The translations under genes were made by a program, and so were the position numbers. A stretch of 64,000 nucleotides of DNA from Echinometra lucunter (taxonomy: Eukaryota > Echinodermata > Echinoidea > Camarodonta > Echinometridae): contig CM057151.1 of assembly GCA_029962745.1 (NCBI GenBank), positions 33,228,964-33,292,963 of the forward strand, given 5' to 3'. The notes beneath the pieces were generated by a model that saw only the letters and a program-made list of their open reading frames with translations, ran no database searches and was not told the origin of the DNA. Shown here one piece after another: positions 22,085 through 34,095 of this stretch (position 1 is its first letter; each line of letters starts with the position of its first letter).

Positions 22085-24150
22085 ATTTTTTTTTTATTTA
22101 TTTATTCATATTTCACCAGGGTGGCCCATTCAACAAGAGTTGATCTTCCATGGGGCCCTGGATAAAAAACAATACAAATATGTACAATTAAAATTCAAAC
22201 AACTGCATAATATAAAACAACCATAGAAAATACCAGAATAAATTATTACAAACATAGAAACTATACTCAAATCTAACAGAAGTAATAGTAAAAAAAATAA
22301 ATGAACAATTGCTTGAAAAGCAGAAGAAGAAAGAAGGAAAAGAGCACAGAGATAAAAGAGTAAAGAATATAAAAGAGAGACGGTACTGCAGGCATTATAT
22401 ACGGTCAGTCTGGGCAGGATTACTAAAGATTGAGATAATGTTTTTTTAGAAAAAGTTTGAAAGTGTTCAAATTACTTATCTGCTTGATACCTTGGGGTAA
22501 ATTGTTCCATAGCAACGAACCATCATAACATAAAGCACTCTTGTAATATTCTGTACGACATTTACTAATAACTAAATCATGATTAGCACTCTGTCTAGTG
22601 TTAATGTTATGAACTTTTGAGATTTCTTTAAATATATTTTGGAAACATTCTGCTGATAGATTATGAAGGCACTTGAAAACAAATATACATCTGAAATATT
22701 CAACTCTTTTCTTAAAGGGCATCCATTTTAAACGAGTAAATAATTCATTAGAAGAGGTGTACATATTACAATTCAAAATCAGTCTTGCAGCCCTCTTTTG
22801 TAATTTAGTTAACTTGTCTGTTTGACCTAAAAATCTATTACCCCATATTTCACAACAGTAATCCATCTGTGATTGAATAAGACATATATATAATAATTTC
22901 AATGATGCTTCATCAACATATGGATTTACTCTCCTGAGCATGGCAAGTCCTGCAAATACTTTTCTACATAAATAATCTACATGATCAGACCATAACAAAT
23001 TATCATCAATAATAATACCAAGACATTTAAAACTATTGCACTTTTCAATATCAACATTTTCATACTTTATAGAAATTGAAGTATTATTGCATAAGTTTAA
23101 TCTTTGTTTACTTCCAATGACCATAAACTTAGTTTTTTCAACATTTAAATATAGCCTATTATACCTTATCCATTTACCAATAGCATTGAAATCACTCTGG
23201 AGCTTTGCTTGAACTTCGAAAATAGTGGATGCACTTACATAAAGCGTAGTGTCATCAGCATACATTACAATATTTCCATGATTTAAAACATTTAACATAT
23301 CGTCAATATATATCAAAAAAAGCAAAGGACCTAAAATCGATCCTTGAGGTACACCAAGGGAAAAACATCGATCATCGGATTTTGCATTTTTTATTGCAAC
23401 ATATTGTTTTCTGTCGTTTAAATATGAATCAAACCATGCTAGAGACAAATTACTTAAGCCAATAATCTTCAATTTATTCAATAAAATTGAAGTATCAACA
23501 GTGTCAAAGGCACGTCTTAAATCAATAAAAAGGGCCCCTACAATTTGACCTTTATCAATAGAATTCAACCAACTATCCGTTAAACAACCAAGAGCCGAAG
23601 CTGTTGAATGGCCTGGTCGAAAACCAAATTGTGACTTGCTAAGAATATTATTGTTGACTAAATAATCGTAAAGCTGCTTATGAACAGTTCTTTCAATGAT
23701 CTTGCTTACAGCAGGTAAAATGGAAATAGGTCGAAAATTACCAACAAAGTTTATATTACCTTTTTTGAATAATGGAAAAACCTTTGCATACTTCCAATCT
23801 TTAGGGAAGACCCCTGATGAAAGAGACATATTAATCAACCTTGTAATAGAAGAGACGATAAACGCCTTAGATCTTAATAAAAAAATACATCAATATCATC
23901 AGACCCTGTAGCTTTATTCATATCTAAATTTGAAATCATTTTTTCCACAAATTCTTCTTCTACAGATTCAAAGTTAAAAACACAATCAAAAGACCGAACT
24001 GAAGAAGTAAACATTTCATTACTTTCAGCCACGTCAGTGGCACTCATTTCTTGCAGAGAAATGGCATTTATTCTAATGAAATAATCATTGAAAGCATTTG
24101 CAATATCATTATCGTTATGCGCCTTTTGGTATTTTGTGTTTATTTTGATA
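22085..24150 (-). mobile_element. LINE A (CR1/Jockey superfamily), 5'-truncated
   Basis: Minus-strand LINE with an intact RT reading frame, a 3' UTR and a terminal AATAAATAAATAAA tail (22085-22120). The 3' UTR ends with a CCATGG...CACCCTGG block containing the hairpin CAAC-TCTT-GTTG. Homology to ORF2 starts near 24145, so endonuclease and ORF1 are missing, as expected from incomplete reverse transcription. The small number of disabling changes suggests recent insertion. Confidence 0.9.
22423..24145 (-). pseudogene. LINE A reverse transcriptase ORF2, partial, one frameshift
   Basis: The main block is 471 codons from 23838 to 22423 and ends at a natural stop. Motifs in order: FRPISILPAVSK, SQFGFRPGHST, ALFIDLRRAFDTVD (first catalytic Asp), GVPQGSILGPLLF, MYADDTTLY (catalytic Asp pair) and FKCLGIIIDD, followed by the C-terminal LQKRAARLI and LWNNLPQGI typical of Jockey-superfamily LINEs. 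It makes the cDNA by target-primed reverse transcription. Upstream, ANAFNDYFIRINAIS to MNKATGSDDID is readable in another frame; the break is a T run near 23878. No endonuclease or RNase H is present. Confidence 0.93.
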
Positions 24151-27100
24151 CGGTATCACTGTACATGAATATTTTGCTTGCACAAATCATAATTCAAATG
24201 ATTATTTTTCTTGCTGTATAATATTCTTACAGACGAACAAGAGGATGATAAATATATAACATTTAATGTGTGTCGGAAGCAAGGAAAATTGTTGAAAATA
24301 AGCAAGAGTTTATTGCAACAACTGGTCTTGTCAGCAAGTTTTTGGACAGAGTCCATCTGAAATTATGAAACGCATTGACTGCTTTGACGCACATGGTCAT
24401 TAAAGTCTGATAAGTGTTCAGAATACAAAGAAGACTCTCCATAATAAAAGAGTAACCCGTCAGAATGACTACTCTTGAGTGATGTCATAAGATTTATACT
24501 GTCTTGTATTGCACCATATGACTGATATATCACATCAAAAACATTCCAAGGTGCATGATGAAACTAAGAGAGAAAGGATGACCGTTTTCAAGTTTGATTT
24601 CAAACAATCCACAGTATCTACCGAACCGATATTAAGAGGAAATATGTTCCGGAAAAACGGAGCAGCAATGCAATGAATCATCTCATTGCAAAAGATAGCT
24701 ATTTCTTTCATCTGTTCATCTCGATGCACAAACGTACCGTCTGTACAATAAACCATTCAACAGATCAAGCAATAGCTGATTAAAATCATCATCATGTTGT
24801 TATTGTTGTTGCTGCTGCTGTTTACAAGCAGAAAACATTCAAACACTGTGAAATTGTATAATTTTCCTTTCGAGTCCAACGATATTATTCTTTCACACAA
24901 TATTGCCAATGTCAGACTTAGCGTGTGATCATTATCGAGTCAAAATGTTTATCACTGTGGTTATCATTTAATCAGCAGTTAATAGTTGCAAAATTATACG
25001 AACTAATCGCTGTACCCAGTCAAATTTGTGATGAATGGATATCATCAGTGGGCAACGTTATAACATAAAACTACACTCTGCAAGCTAGGCAGCAGCAGTG
25101 TATTTGTACCACCAATAAGACAAACTTAACTTGCTTGGAAAACATTCATGCATAATTGGCAGGAGCAAGTCTCTCTGTGATAAAATGAAATGAAAGACGT
25201 CAAAATATGCCGAAAGAGGTCAAATACCTTGCATTAAAATTAAGGGTATACAAATTCAAGTATTCTACCTTTGTTTGATAATGCATTGGAGACAGTGGCA
25301 AAATTAAAAGCCACGAGCTCTGGATAATTGTTTTGAGTACCATAGACACAGGTCGCACACAAAACAAGTATTCAACATGTTTGAGATTCTTTTTAAAATG
25401 ATGCAAGTGTTCGAAAATTTTCTTTTGCTCATGAATAGAACACGACAAAGGTATTCTAAACATGCTTAAGGAAACAGTTATGCATGGACGATGTAAGCAT
25501 TCTTACGATCTCAAAATTTCAGTGTTTGGTTCAGTGAAATTAGAATAGTACAGTGCATGGTTGCACTTTCCAAACCATATTATGACAGAATGCATGTCAT
25601 TGTATTGATTTTTAATGAGTTAACCAACAGGGGCTTTTTTGTTGCTTAGGATATTAGTCAATCCTTTTCGATGCATGCAATGCATGTGATAACATATTCA
25701 AGATGTTATCTTGGATGAATTATTTGAGGGAATATCAAAGGTATGCCCTTTCATGGATGTTGTTTTAAAAATGGACAACACAACACATGCATCACCGTAG
25801 CCGACAAGAATTAAGCATTGAATGCCGTAGTAAATTGGCAACTTGAAGAAGGCCTTATTCATCTATTAGTACTTTCTAAGAATCACGGCATTGAAAAGCT
25901 TACATCTAAAAGCGTCATAATGTTAAGTAATACATCTCTTGAAGTAATCAGAACTTTATAAATCTGAAAGGTTTAATATGAATTTACTTTTTCTTCTCAG
26001 TTTTTTCTTTTTAATTTGGAGTGGCTCCATGAACAGTAGTGATGGTCTGCCTCTGCTGTGCGTCACAATATGTCTTGAATAATTTAATATTCATGACAGA
26101 AGATTCAATAAGGGTATTAAGCCATAATTCTTAATTATGTCTATTTCTCCAAAGGAGAATATAATTGCAGATCACAAAGTCTCCCTTTAAAAGTTTTAGA
26201 CTTATGTGAGCAAATCCAAAGGTTGTGTTGGTGGTCCATCTAAAAGAATCTTCCTCAGTCATTACACCATGTGCAAAAACAAAGTTTTTCATGACTAAGA
26301 AGCAAGAATATAACTAGCTGTGTTTTGGTAGCATGGAGATCCGTGCATTTGAATATTATATATCGACTCTCTACATTGACTATTTTGGTTTACTATTTGA
26401 CGATGTACGCTCTTTATCATGAATAGTGAATCTTTGTCACATACACATTAATTGTACAAGTCACGCATGTACATCCGTGATTATTTTATTTCACTGGTTA
26501 GGATTTTCACCGTCTTTGACATGGCTGCAAATCCCGTATTGAGATTCAAATTGGACTTTGGAAAGGTCCCATCATTTCTCTGGTATGATTCCCTGATACT
26601 TTGTAATTGCAGAATTGCTCGATGTGCAAAACATAAGTGCAAGCACCGAAAAGTTCATGATCGAAGAGTACGTGGCCTTCATTTGATTGAAGCTTAATTT
26701 AATGCTTGTATAGTTTTCCCTGAAAGGAGTGGAAAACCGGAACATTTTAATGAGCTGTTGCTCATATTCATTACCCCTTTTCAGTCAGGGTGTTTGTTTG
26801 TTTGGTTGGTTTTTAATTGTTGGGCCATGCATACTAGCTTGACTTATTGTTGGATATTGCGTGGATATCCAGGCCAGTTCACACTTTCCTTTGAGTAGAA
26901 AGCATCAATTCGCTTTAACCATGTTAACCGCACTTTCAGTCAATTGTACCAATAAGTCTGACGAACTGGCATTTTTTTAAAAACCATTTTTACAGTGTAC
27001 AGTCATGTATACTGTAGTGGTCTATTTCATCTATGATGAAAAAGAAGGGTTTCTGAAAAACAAATCAGAAGAGAAGAATCGGATACCGATCCCAAAACTC

Positions 27101-27474
27101 AGTCGCCAGGTTGACATAAGGTCCACATAGAAGGTTGTGGAAGGAGTTCAGTGGAGGGAATGTCACTTGCTCACATGTAAATCTAGCCGTTTACACAAGT
27201 CTGAAAGAAATTGAACGGGGCTTCACCCACGTTCATGCTGAACCATGTCGCCAAGACATACAAGGCAACACCAGCAAACTTTTTCTGAAGTACGTCCAGC
27301 ATCAGGCCTATACCCATGGAGGTGCGAGTGTTGCAAGTCTCTATACGACCAGCATGCTGAGCATGTCTGGATGTACATGTATTGGAACAGGGCCGCGCCC
27401 AGTCCATAAGCCGAGTCACAAAGACAAGGCAAGTTGAGCCGCTGTTCTCTAGCCACCATTGTGACTATACCTAC
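24151..27474. other. mostly unassigned, possible introns
   Basis: No repeat termini recognised. A marginal 51-nt minus-strand exon candidate at 25269-25319 has an AAG|GTAGAATA donor but a weak acceptor. Short (TTG)/(CTG) tracts lie near 24793-24825. Confidence 0.35.
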
Positions 27475-27549
27475 CTGGGGAGAACAGTCAACTGGCTCCA
27501 GCTCATTGAATTGTAGAAGATACAGCTGGTCTGGTCTGTCCGTCACTGC
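27475..27549 (-). CDS. coding exon of unidentified gene
   Basis: A 75-nt minus-strand exon with strong signals: acceptor CTTTTCCTTGTGTGCAG and donor CAG|GTAGGTATAG. It is open in phase 0-0 and encodes AVTDRPDQLYLLQFNELEPV ending DCSPQ. Base composition is more GC-rich than the surroundings, as expected for coding DNA. I do not recognise the family. It shares strand with the RFX-like exons 13 kb downstream, but exon A begins two bases into a codon, so the two cannot be directly spliced; an intervening exon or a separate gene is required. Confidence 0.55.
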
Positions 27550-28286
27550 CTGCACACAAGGAAAAGATGAATACCACTCGAGACGCCGGCCTTTTATAGG
27601 GGTTCGGCCAATACCTCATTTGAATTTTAAATTACTTTGAATTCCTTTGTGTGATTCCACTGCCTGAACACCTGGGATATGCTAACCTCTGAAGACTTGT
27701 ACGAGTGTTATGTAATAGAATTTATATATGCTAACATAAATATCTTACAGTAACATAAATCATGGAAGAAGGCGAGGTCCCTAAAAAAGTGAGTGCTTGT
27801 GGTGGGCTTGCCAGAACAAGATTCCTTCCCTCATCCCATTTCTAGTTTTTAAAACTTAGCAGGAGTTAATATACCTGTAAGCAAATATTCACTTTTCCAA
27901 GAAAAGTGACTGTGAATACAAGCACAGTTAATAATAATTCTCAAAAGTATACTTTATCCCTTTTAAAAATTGTGAGATTCGTTAACAAGAAATCATTTCC
28001 AGTTTCCGAATCTTATGATGATCCTATGTTGTTGTTGTTATTTGATATTGTCGGCGTTCATTCATGAGTGAGAATATTTACGCCTTTGACTGTTTTTTGT
28101 TATTGCTCTTTATATATTTTTAGGATATACTCTATATACATATACATTTTAATGTATACATATTTATTCTTTTCAGAAATTTTTTTTGTTTGATATTTTT
28201 TTGGTAGTAAGGAGTATGATCTCTAATTCACTGGTCCTTTAGTAAATCCGCAAACACCTTCTTGCCAGACCGGCGCGATGATGTTG
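27550..28286. other. gene-free spacer
   Basis: AT-rich, nothing recognised before the hairpin at 28287. Confidence 0.4.
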
Positions 28287-28335
28287 CGATACTATTTAAA
28301 CATCCATGTCCTACATGGATGTTTAAATAGTATCG
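28287..28335. repeat. perfect 23-bp-stem hairpin
   Basis: CGATACTATTTAAACATCCA and TGT are followed by the 3-nt loop CCT and the exact reverse complement. A perfect 23-bp stem in otherwise ordinary AT-rich DNA. Confidence 0.9.
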
Positions 28336-28391
28336 TATCAATGCATCTATTTGGAAGGTGATCAACAAGATATTTAAACATAAGGGTAGAT

Positions 28392-29295
28392 CAGTGTTAG
28401 AACAGTTGTTTAGAAATCATTAGGTTGTTTAACATAAATTATCATGAACCTACCAACTGTTGTTTATAAAAATTTGTTAGTAAAACATATGGGTATTTTA
28501 TAAAACAACTGCTATATACATTCATATTTCAAACAACTTAATGATTTTTAAACAAATGTTCTAACTAGGGCTTAACCGATATGGAATTTCGTTGCCGATC
28601 CGATGCCCCGATGTTTTTACATCCGCATCAGCCCGATTCCAATTTCGATACCGATGCAGCGCAGAGCACGGCTGGAGTAGAGATACGTAATTACAATTTT
28701 TAGAAATTGAATCCCGTCTGCTACGTCTGCCACGAATGGACTATCGACTCGGCATATTAATTCTTTACCTTTGGACATTAGTTTTGCTGGTCGTCTGAGT
28801 CGCCTTCAAGAAATATGAATCGCCAACGAAATGGAGGTGAAACTTTGTCGATGAAAATTATATCGGCCAGTTCTTCTTCAAGAAATATAAAGTCTGGGTT
28901 TTATTTTTTAATGTAGTATGAGTTCCTTCAATCGGAGGGCATCAAGGCCACTCAAAAAAATTTGTGGCCGTGAACCTTCAGATTTCGAGAAGGGCATCAC
29001 GACCAGTGGGTGGGGCAAACTGGCAAATTGCCGATGGCCTGTGGGTATTTCGAGCCCTGGAGTTTGAATAATTTCTACTACTACTATCGTTTGTTTTTAA
29101 ACATTACGGAGGAGAAAAGGGTATTAAAAAAAATTGAAAAAAAAAACAAAACAAAAAAAACTGTTGCTTGCATTGGTTCCGCATCGGCACACCCATCAAA
29201 ATATTTACCGACTCCGATGTTTTGCCGATGCGGCCAAGAATCAGCATTTACCGATCTCCGATGCGGATATCGGTTAAGCTCTAGTTCTAACAGTG
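28392..29295. mobile_element. MITE with long TIRs, interrupted by a hAT-like element
   Basis: The left arm CAGTGTTAGAACAGTTGTTT continues AGAAATCATTAGGTTGTTT. The right arm reads, in reverse complement, CACTGTTAGAACATTTGTTT then AAAAATCATTAAGTTGTTT. About 38 bp of TIR match with few differences. Without the insertion at 28566-29283 the MITE is about 178 bp. TSD not resolved. Confidence 0.75.
28566..29283. mobile_element. 718-bp hAT-like element, 8-bp TSD GTTCTAAC
   Basis: TIRs TAGGGCTTAACCGATAT and TAGAGCTTAACCGATAT (one mismatch in 17) with an exact 8-bp duplication GTTCTAAC on each side (28558-28565, 29284-29291). The TAGNG start and 8-bp TSD are hAT hallmarks. Internal CCGATGC/GCATCGG words recur near both ends. 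It contains a fragment resembling the termini of the 17223-18740 family. No transposase. Confidence 0.88.
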
Positions 29296-29474
29296 TACAC
29301 TGTATATTTTTGAGATTTGAAGTTTGGGGAAATTTAAAAAAAACAAGAGAATCCTGCCATGTGTGATAAATAATGAGTAAAAGAGCGAGTAATTACAAAA
29401 AATTGTATCAAACTATACCGGGGAATCACTGAATTATTGAAAAGCGGTAGTTTCTACTGAAAAGTCAGTAGGTG

Positions 29475-30588
29475 CAGAGCTGCCAACCTATCACTTTCAA
29501 AAAACATATTATTCAGCTTGAAAAAACATATTTTTAGGTAAAAAAACATATTTTGCCATTTTTAAATGTTTTTTCATTATTTTCCCTATAAAATGCTGTT
29601 GCGATGTTTCTTTGAATAAGTACGCATTCAGTGCAATAAAGTCGTTTCATGTAATGCATTAAAAAATAAAATACTTGATCATGATATTGAAATTAGATCC
29701 AGTTGGAGGAATGGAATGAAAATAGGATATGTCATCCTAGGTGTACAAAGCAAATATTTTCCAAGAATTTGTTGACTATTTTAGTGATTTCTATCTCCAA
29801 CTATAGAGGGCAGCATTTCACATAAATCAAAACTTACCAATTTCTGTCATGTGCAAAACTGACTGTCTCTTTGTGTTGATGATGCAAAAAACGGTCCTTT
29901 CAGCCTTAGATATAATCCATGATTTAAATAATATACAGCCAAATCACATCTTTTCATGCACTAAAATGTCTCTTATTGTGCTATAGTATAGTGAAGTCAG
30001 CCCCGCACAGTTTGAAACAGGCACTGAAGTCGTCACGTTTCGAAGCAGTTATACAACTCCACTTTGCTTCATACTCAAGTTTGAATGTTTGCTTCCTTGC
30101 TTTTCCCGTAGATTTCAATGATGATGCCATGATTATTCCTCAATAATAGTAATAATCCACGATATAATCCAAGAAAATGTGCACAGAGACATCGATGGTA
30201 CACACGAAGTTCAATCACATATTTGTACACAAACAAACACTCCACTCTTGTCGCATGTACACATGCATATACACAGCATCCAAACCATGTGCAGCGCGAG
30301 AGCACATGGCACGCAGATCGTATGTGATATGCAGGGGTACGCTGTGCACATGGTGCATATCCCCTATGTGCAATATGCATACAGTGCGCCCACTCAAGCT
30401 GTAGGAATTGCTCGCGCAACAACGCAATAGCACAACAATGCATACGCTCATTCTCACAGCCAGTCACATTTGCACAACCCTACTCGGAACTTTTAAAAAA
30501 ACGTATTTTAGCACAGAAAAACGTACAAACATATTTTATCTCAAAAAAAAGTATTAATACGTTCAAAACGTACTGGTTGGCAGCTCTG
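29475..30588. mobile_element. 1114-bp TIR element, 6-bp TSD TAGGTG
   Basis: Perfect 14-bp TIR CAGAGCTGCCAACC at both ends and exact TAGGTG duplications (29469-29474, 30589-30594). Repeated AAAACATATTTT and AAACGTA words lie near the ends. A TGTGCACATGG/ATGCAT-rich zone at 30180-30430 resembles that of the 15030-16620 element, whose terminus also ends TGCCAAC. Non-autonomous. Confidence 0.9.
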
Positions 30589-30650
30589 TAGGTGGTTTAC
30601 ACTCCATGAAGAGCGATAGTCTACCGCCTAAATTGGTAGAGTTGGCAAAT

Positions 30651-30776
30651 ACTACTACCACTGCTACTACTACTACTACTACTACTTCTACTACTACTAC
30701 TACTACTGCTACTACTACTACTGCTACTACTACTACTACTACTTCTACATACTACTACTAGTATTACTACTACTAC

Positions 30777-30806
<30 letters not shown>
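30651..30806. repeat. (TAC)n / (TAA)n microsatellite
   Basis: Imperfect CTACTACTACTA repeats to about 30777, then TAATAATAATAA. It abuts LINE sequence at 30807. Confidence 0.95.
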
Positions 30807-30807
<1 letters not shown>

Positions 30808-31082
30808 TTTGATGCAACTATAAGCAACTCTGTTTTACTCTCATCTAATTTCAATTTATTAGTAAGAACCCATAACCTCATATCTTCTATAGTCACTTGT
30901 AGATGATACTTGGCTGATATTTCACTTACAGGGTTGGACAGGACAAAAGAAATGTAGAACTATGTATCCTCTACATACAAATGAATGTTTATGCCATGTT
31001 TATGAGCAATTTTTGCAATAAGACCAGAATTAACGCTGAAAACAACAGCCCAAAGATCGATAATTGTGGCACGCCAAGAGGA
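30807..31082 (-). pseudogene. LINE reverse transcriptase fragment
   Basis: Minus-strand reading gives LPLGVPQLSIFGLLFS (normally GVPQGSVLGPLLF), then YVEDT-stop-FYIS (normally YADDTQLY, catalytic region with one Asp replaced), then MRLWVLTNKLKLDESKTELL. This is the palm and early thumb of a Jockey-superfamily RT. The fragment is cut by a dispersed repeat at 31083 and by the microsatellite at 30806. Inactive. Confidence 0.8.
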
Positions 31083-31600
31083 AGCTTTAAGACATTGGTT
31101 AACATTGTTATGATTTTTAAAAATCTTGTTTTGTCACTTGAAAATGGGATAAACATAAGGGTTATAGTGTAAAAATACCAGTCTGAAAGTTTTAAAGTAT
31201 AATATCCACAGGAAGTATTTTTAAATATCAAAAATGTGAACCAATGTTTGAAAAATATACGAGGGTCAGTTGCACAGAATAGACATAAGGAGTGCGCATG
31301 CACGTGCGCGTGTGACTCACCTTACCGTACTGTGTGTACTGGCGAATCACGCTGCGGGAGGCACATAATGGCATTTTCAAATTCAAGCAAATTAGTCCTC
31401 TTAGTGATTGTCTCGTGAGACGAAGGATAATAAAATCGCTGTTTGCGTCTAACTTACACTTTTTCATTCCAAATTATGGTTGGTTTCAGGGTTTTTGAGT
31501 ACAAATACAAATACTCATTCACATGTTTCATCTTAGTTTGAGAATTTTTTAAATCAGCTACTCACAAAGTTAGCCAATGCTTTTAATGGGGGATGACAAT
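31083..31600 (-). mobile_element. ~0.5-kb dispersed TIR repeat, short form
   Basis: Matches, in reverse complement and in the same order, three blocks of 38988-43725. Its ends are weak inverted repeats (AAGACATTGGTTAACATTG against AAGCATTGGCTAACTTTG). It lands inside a LINE RT fragment. Looks like a short derivative of the larger copy. Confidence 0.65.
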
Positions 31601-33025
31601 GATTCACCGAATTCAACTTTCAGCATATATTCTGATGCTATAGCATAATTTTCAAAGAATAACTAAAAGGATTAAATTTGGACATTCCATCATATTTGGA
31701 CTGCAATATTTGCACATTGTAAAGACAAGTTTTGGTATTCCTCACATCAAAATACTTTTCCTGTATCTGTTATTTGAGTAAATGTTTATTCATTAAAATG
31801 CAGGAATAATAACTTTTCACCTGATAACAGATTTATTTTTCCCTCTCCCAATCCCAACACTCCACAAGCATACATGCCTCCCTGTCTTAATACACAGCAG
31901 CATACAATGTACTTGTGCACAGGGAGAGTGCTGTCGCTGTCATATATATTTTTAGGATGCCGCCATTGATCTAAGCACACATGAACCTGAGCGAGCATGC
32001 ATGCATGCGTGCTATACAATGTCACAACACAGAGCTTTCATTGAACATATACACACACCCACACACACAAAAGAGTATGTATAGTCATCTTATTCGTTCG
32101 GCCCTAATAAACTCAAGCTAGGAAGCTGCATGAAAATATAACTGAGATGTGAGTTTTCCAGCACTAATGGCTTGATATTTTGACCCCATTTTCAAAATTC
32201 AAGCTTTCCAAGAAATCAATTTCTCAGGAGGGAAGCTGTGCTGTCAATGCTTTTAAAAAAGGAGGTCTATTTTCCAAGAAATTATGAAATAGATTTACAA
32301 ATGTCAAAGATGTTCGCATTTATTAAGATTAATATTTGCGTAAAGAGCAGAGACTCGAAAACACAACGTGGGAGTTCAGGAAGCAAAGACTTCACAACGC
32401 AACAGCATGCCATGCAGGAGATGGAATTTTTCTCAATTTTGTTTGAATAATCAAAACTTGCTTGGCGTGAAAGTATTGCAATAAATAAATTAACTGTGCT
32501 TCAACCTTCCCTGCTACTATCCAAACATTTCCTGTGAATAGTAATACTTCCTGATCCTTTCAGGGCAGCAATCTGAATTCTACACTTATTTCATTTCTTC
32601 CACGTACATGTACAGTGTACAGTACGCCTTTAGGTCCATGAAAATGTGGGTTGTGCATGCTAATTCTATTTGATATACTGTTATCACTGTCCATTGGCTT
32701 AATTCACTTAAATGCTTAAAAGTCGTCAAAGAGCAAACCCAAGGTATGAAGTTATTTGGTGTCCTAAACTTTTTCATGAACAATGAAATTTAAAACAAAA
32801 ATCAATATGGGACGCACCCATTTCTTGCTTTTGATCTGATCCATGCTCTAGCCTCAAGTACTGGTTTATGCTACATTTTATCAAGTATACAAAAATTGCA
32901 GATGTAGTCAGTAAAGTATGGGACATAATACAGTGGATTCGCCCGTAGCCCCATTCACCATTCACTTCCAACATTGTCTTGTGCTGACAAAGGGGAAAAT
33001 CAAAGTAAAATTGGAAATGATGTTA
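31601..33025. other. gene-free spacer
   Basis: AT-rich with a short (CA)n tract near 32049-32068. Nothing coding that I can support. Confidence 0.4.
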
Positions 33026-33238
33026 AATGGTTGGTTAATTTACCGGACTGCTAAGAAAGCATATGTATGCTTGTTAGTAATCAGCCAGAAGACCGATGGC
33101 TTTAAGTCCCCTCCTATGGACTTGGTAATGAGGTTTAATACCTTACCAAAGGGCATTTAATAGCGCATCCACTTGGTTTCGAACCCGGGTATTCCCGGTT
33201 ATGAGACCACTGCTCTATCCACTGAGCCACAGCGCCTC
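33026..33238 (-). repeat. tRNA-derived SINE, copy 1
   Basis: The minus strand begins GGCGCTGTGGCTCAGTGGAT AGAGC (RNA polymerase III box A type) and contains GGTTCGAAACC (box B) 40 bases later, with a CAT anticodon-like loop (tRNA-Met-like head). The body shares CTCATTACCA, GGACTTAA and CTTTCTTAGCAGTC with the copy at 44594. The tail contains the hairpin AAGCATA-CA-TATGCTT followed by an AACCAACC-type end. Confidence 0.88.
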
Positions 33239-33739
33239 CTCAAATAGTACTACAGCATGTATCATGGTTAAAAATAAAATTGACTGGAAGAACCAATTCA
33301 TAATTCCTGTTGCATGTATTACACATTCAGCTTTTCTCCAAAGCTAGAGAGATTTGCGAACAATTGTTAATACTAGACAGATATTACGTAGGCCAGACTG
33401 TGCAAGTGACGACAGTGGTACAATGTATGTGAGTACAGCTGGACTTTTATAGACATCTATCAATCAGATATGATTGTTTACATCTGGAACTGACCTTCAT
33501 CATGAAAACATCATTATCAGAAAGATTTTTTTTTTTTTTTGATAATACAGAAGTGAAATAGCCTCACCAGACATCTAAGAAATCATTAAATGTGCTGGGC
33601 AGCAGAGTCTCACTGAGAACTCCAGTGGACCAATCAAATGGTTCACTGCTTCTCTAAATGAATAATTAACTACTAATAATTATGTAATATATGTATTATG
33701 AAACAAAATTAACAAGCTGGACAAATTCAAAATGACAAA
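33239..33739. other. gene-free spacer
   Basis: Includes a T run of about 15 at 33526-33540. No recognised repeat or exon. Confidence 0.4.
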
Positions 33740-34002
33740 ATCATGTCGTGTTTGATTTGATTTGATTTCATTTTATTTTATTCACCAACAATAACATTAC
33801 ACCATATGTCATGCAGTAAGTGTTACAGGATCGAAACAAAATAGTTAGTAAATGGGACCAGAAAATAGCACAAGTGCTAGTCAAGCCTGGCCCCTCTACA
33901 AAATTTACCTAGTATATAAATTGAATCAATAAACATAACAATTACAACCACATACATAGACAGCATAGTGCTACAGGCACATGTGTTAAGGTTAAGGTTT
34001 GA
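33740..34002 (-). mobile_element. LINE D 3' end (CR1/L2-like), 5'-truncated
   Basis: The minus strand reads CCAGGCTTGAC-TAGCAC-TT-GTGCTA-TTTTCTGG, then ends with GAATAAAATAAAATGAAATC and TCAAATCAAATC repeats. The hairpin and its CCAG...CTGG frame match the LINE B 3' UTR at 62815-62847. No coding sequence remains. Confidence 0.7.
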
Positions 34003-34095
34003 GGTTTGAGGACCTGTCTATGCTAATGGACCTAGTCAAAAACTAGAAAGGGATAAAACTGCAAGATGTTTCTGGTTTTCAGTCTTATGAACTTA
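34003..34095 (+). repeat. direct repeat, copy 1
   Basis: GGTTTGAGGACCTGT through GGTTTTCAGTCTTATGAACTT, repeated with few changes at 34359-34452. Confidence 0.9.

Noticed and set aside
25269..25319. 51-nt minus-strand exon candidate (SSWLLILPLSPMHYQTK)
   Set aside because: Good donor but weak acceptor and no recognisable family; chance occurrence is plausible.
26452..26697. 81-codon plus-strand open frame
   Set aside because: No start context, splice signal or recognised motif; length within chance for the region.
30621..30896. Leucine/serine homopolymer frame
   Set aside because: Microsatellite translation fused to a LINE RT scrap.
33026..33238. Functional tRNA gene
   Set aside because: Box A and B are present, but the acceptor stem cannot pair and a SINE body and tail follow.
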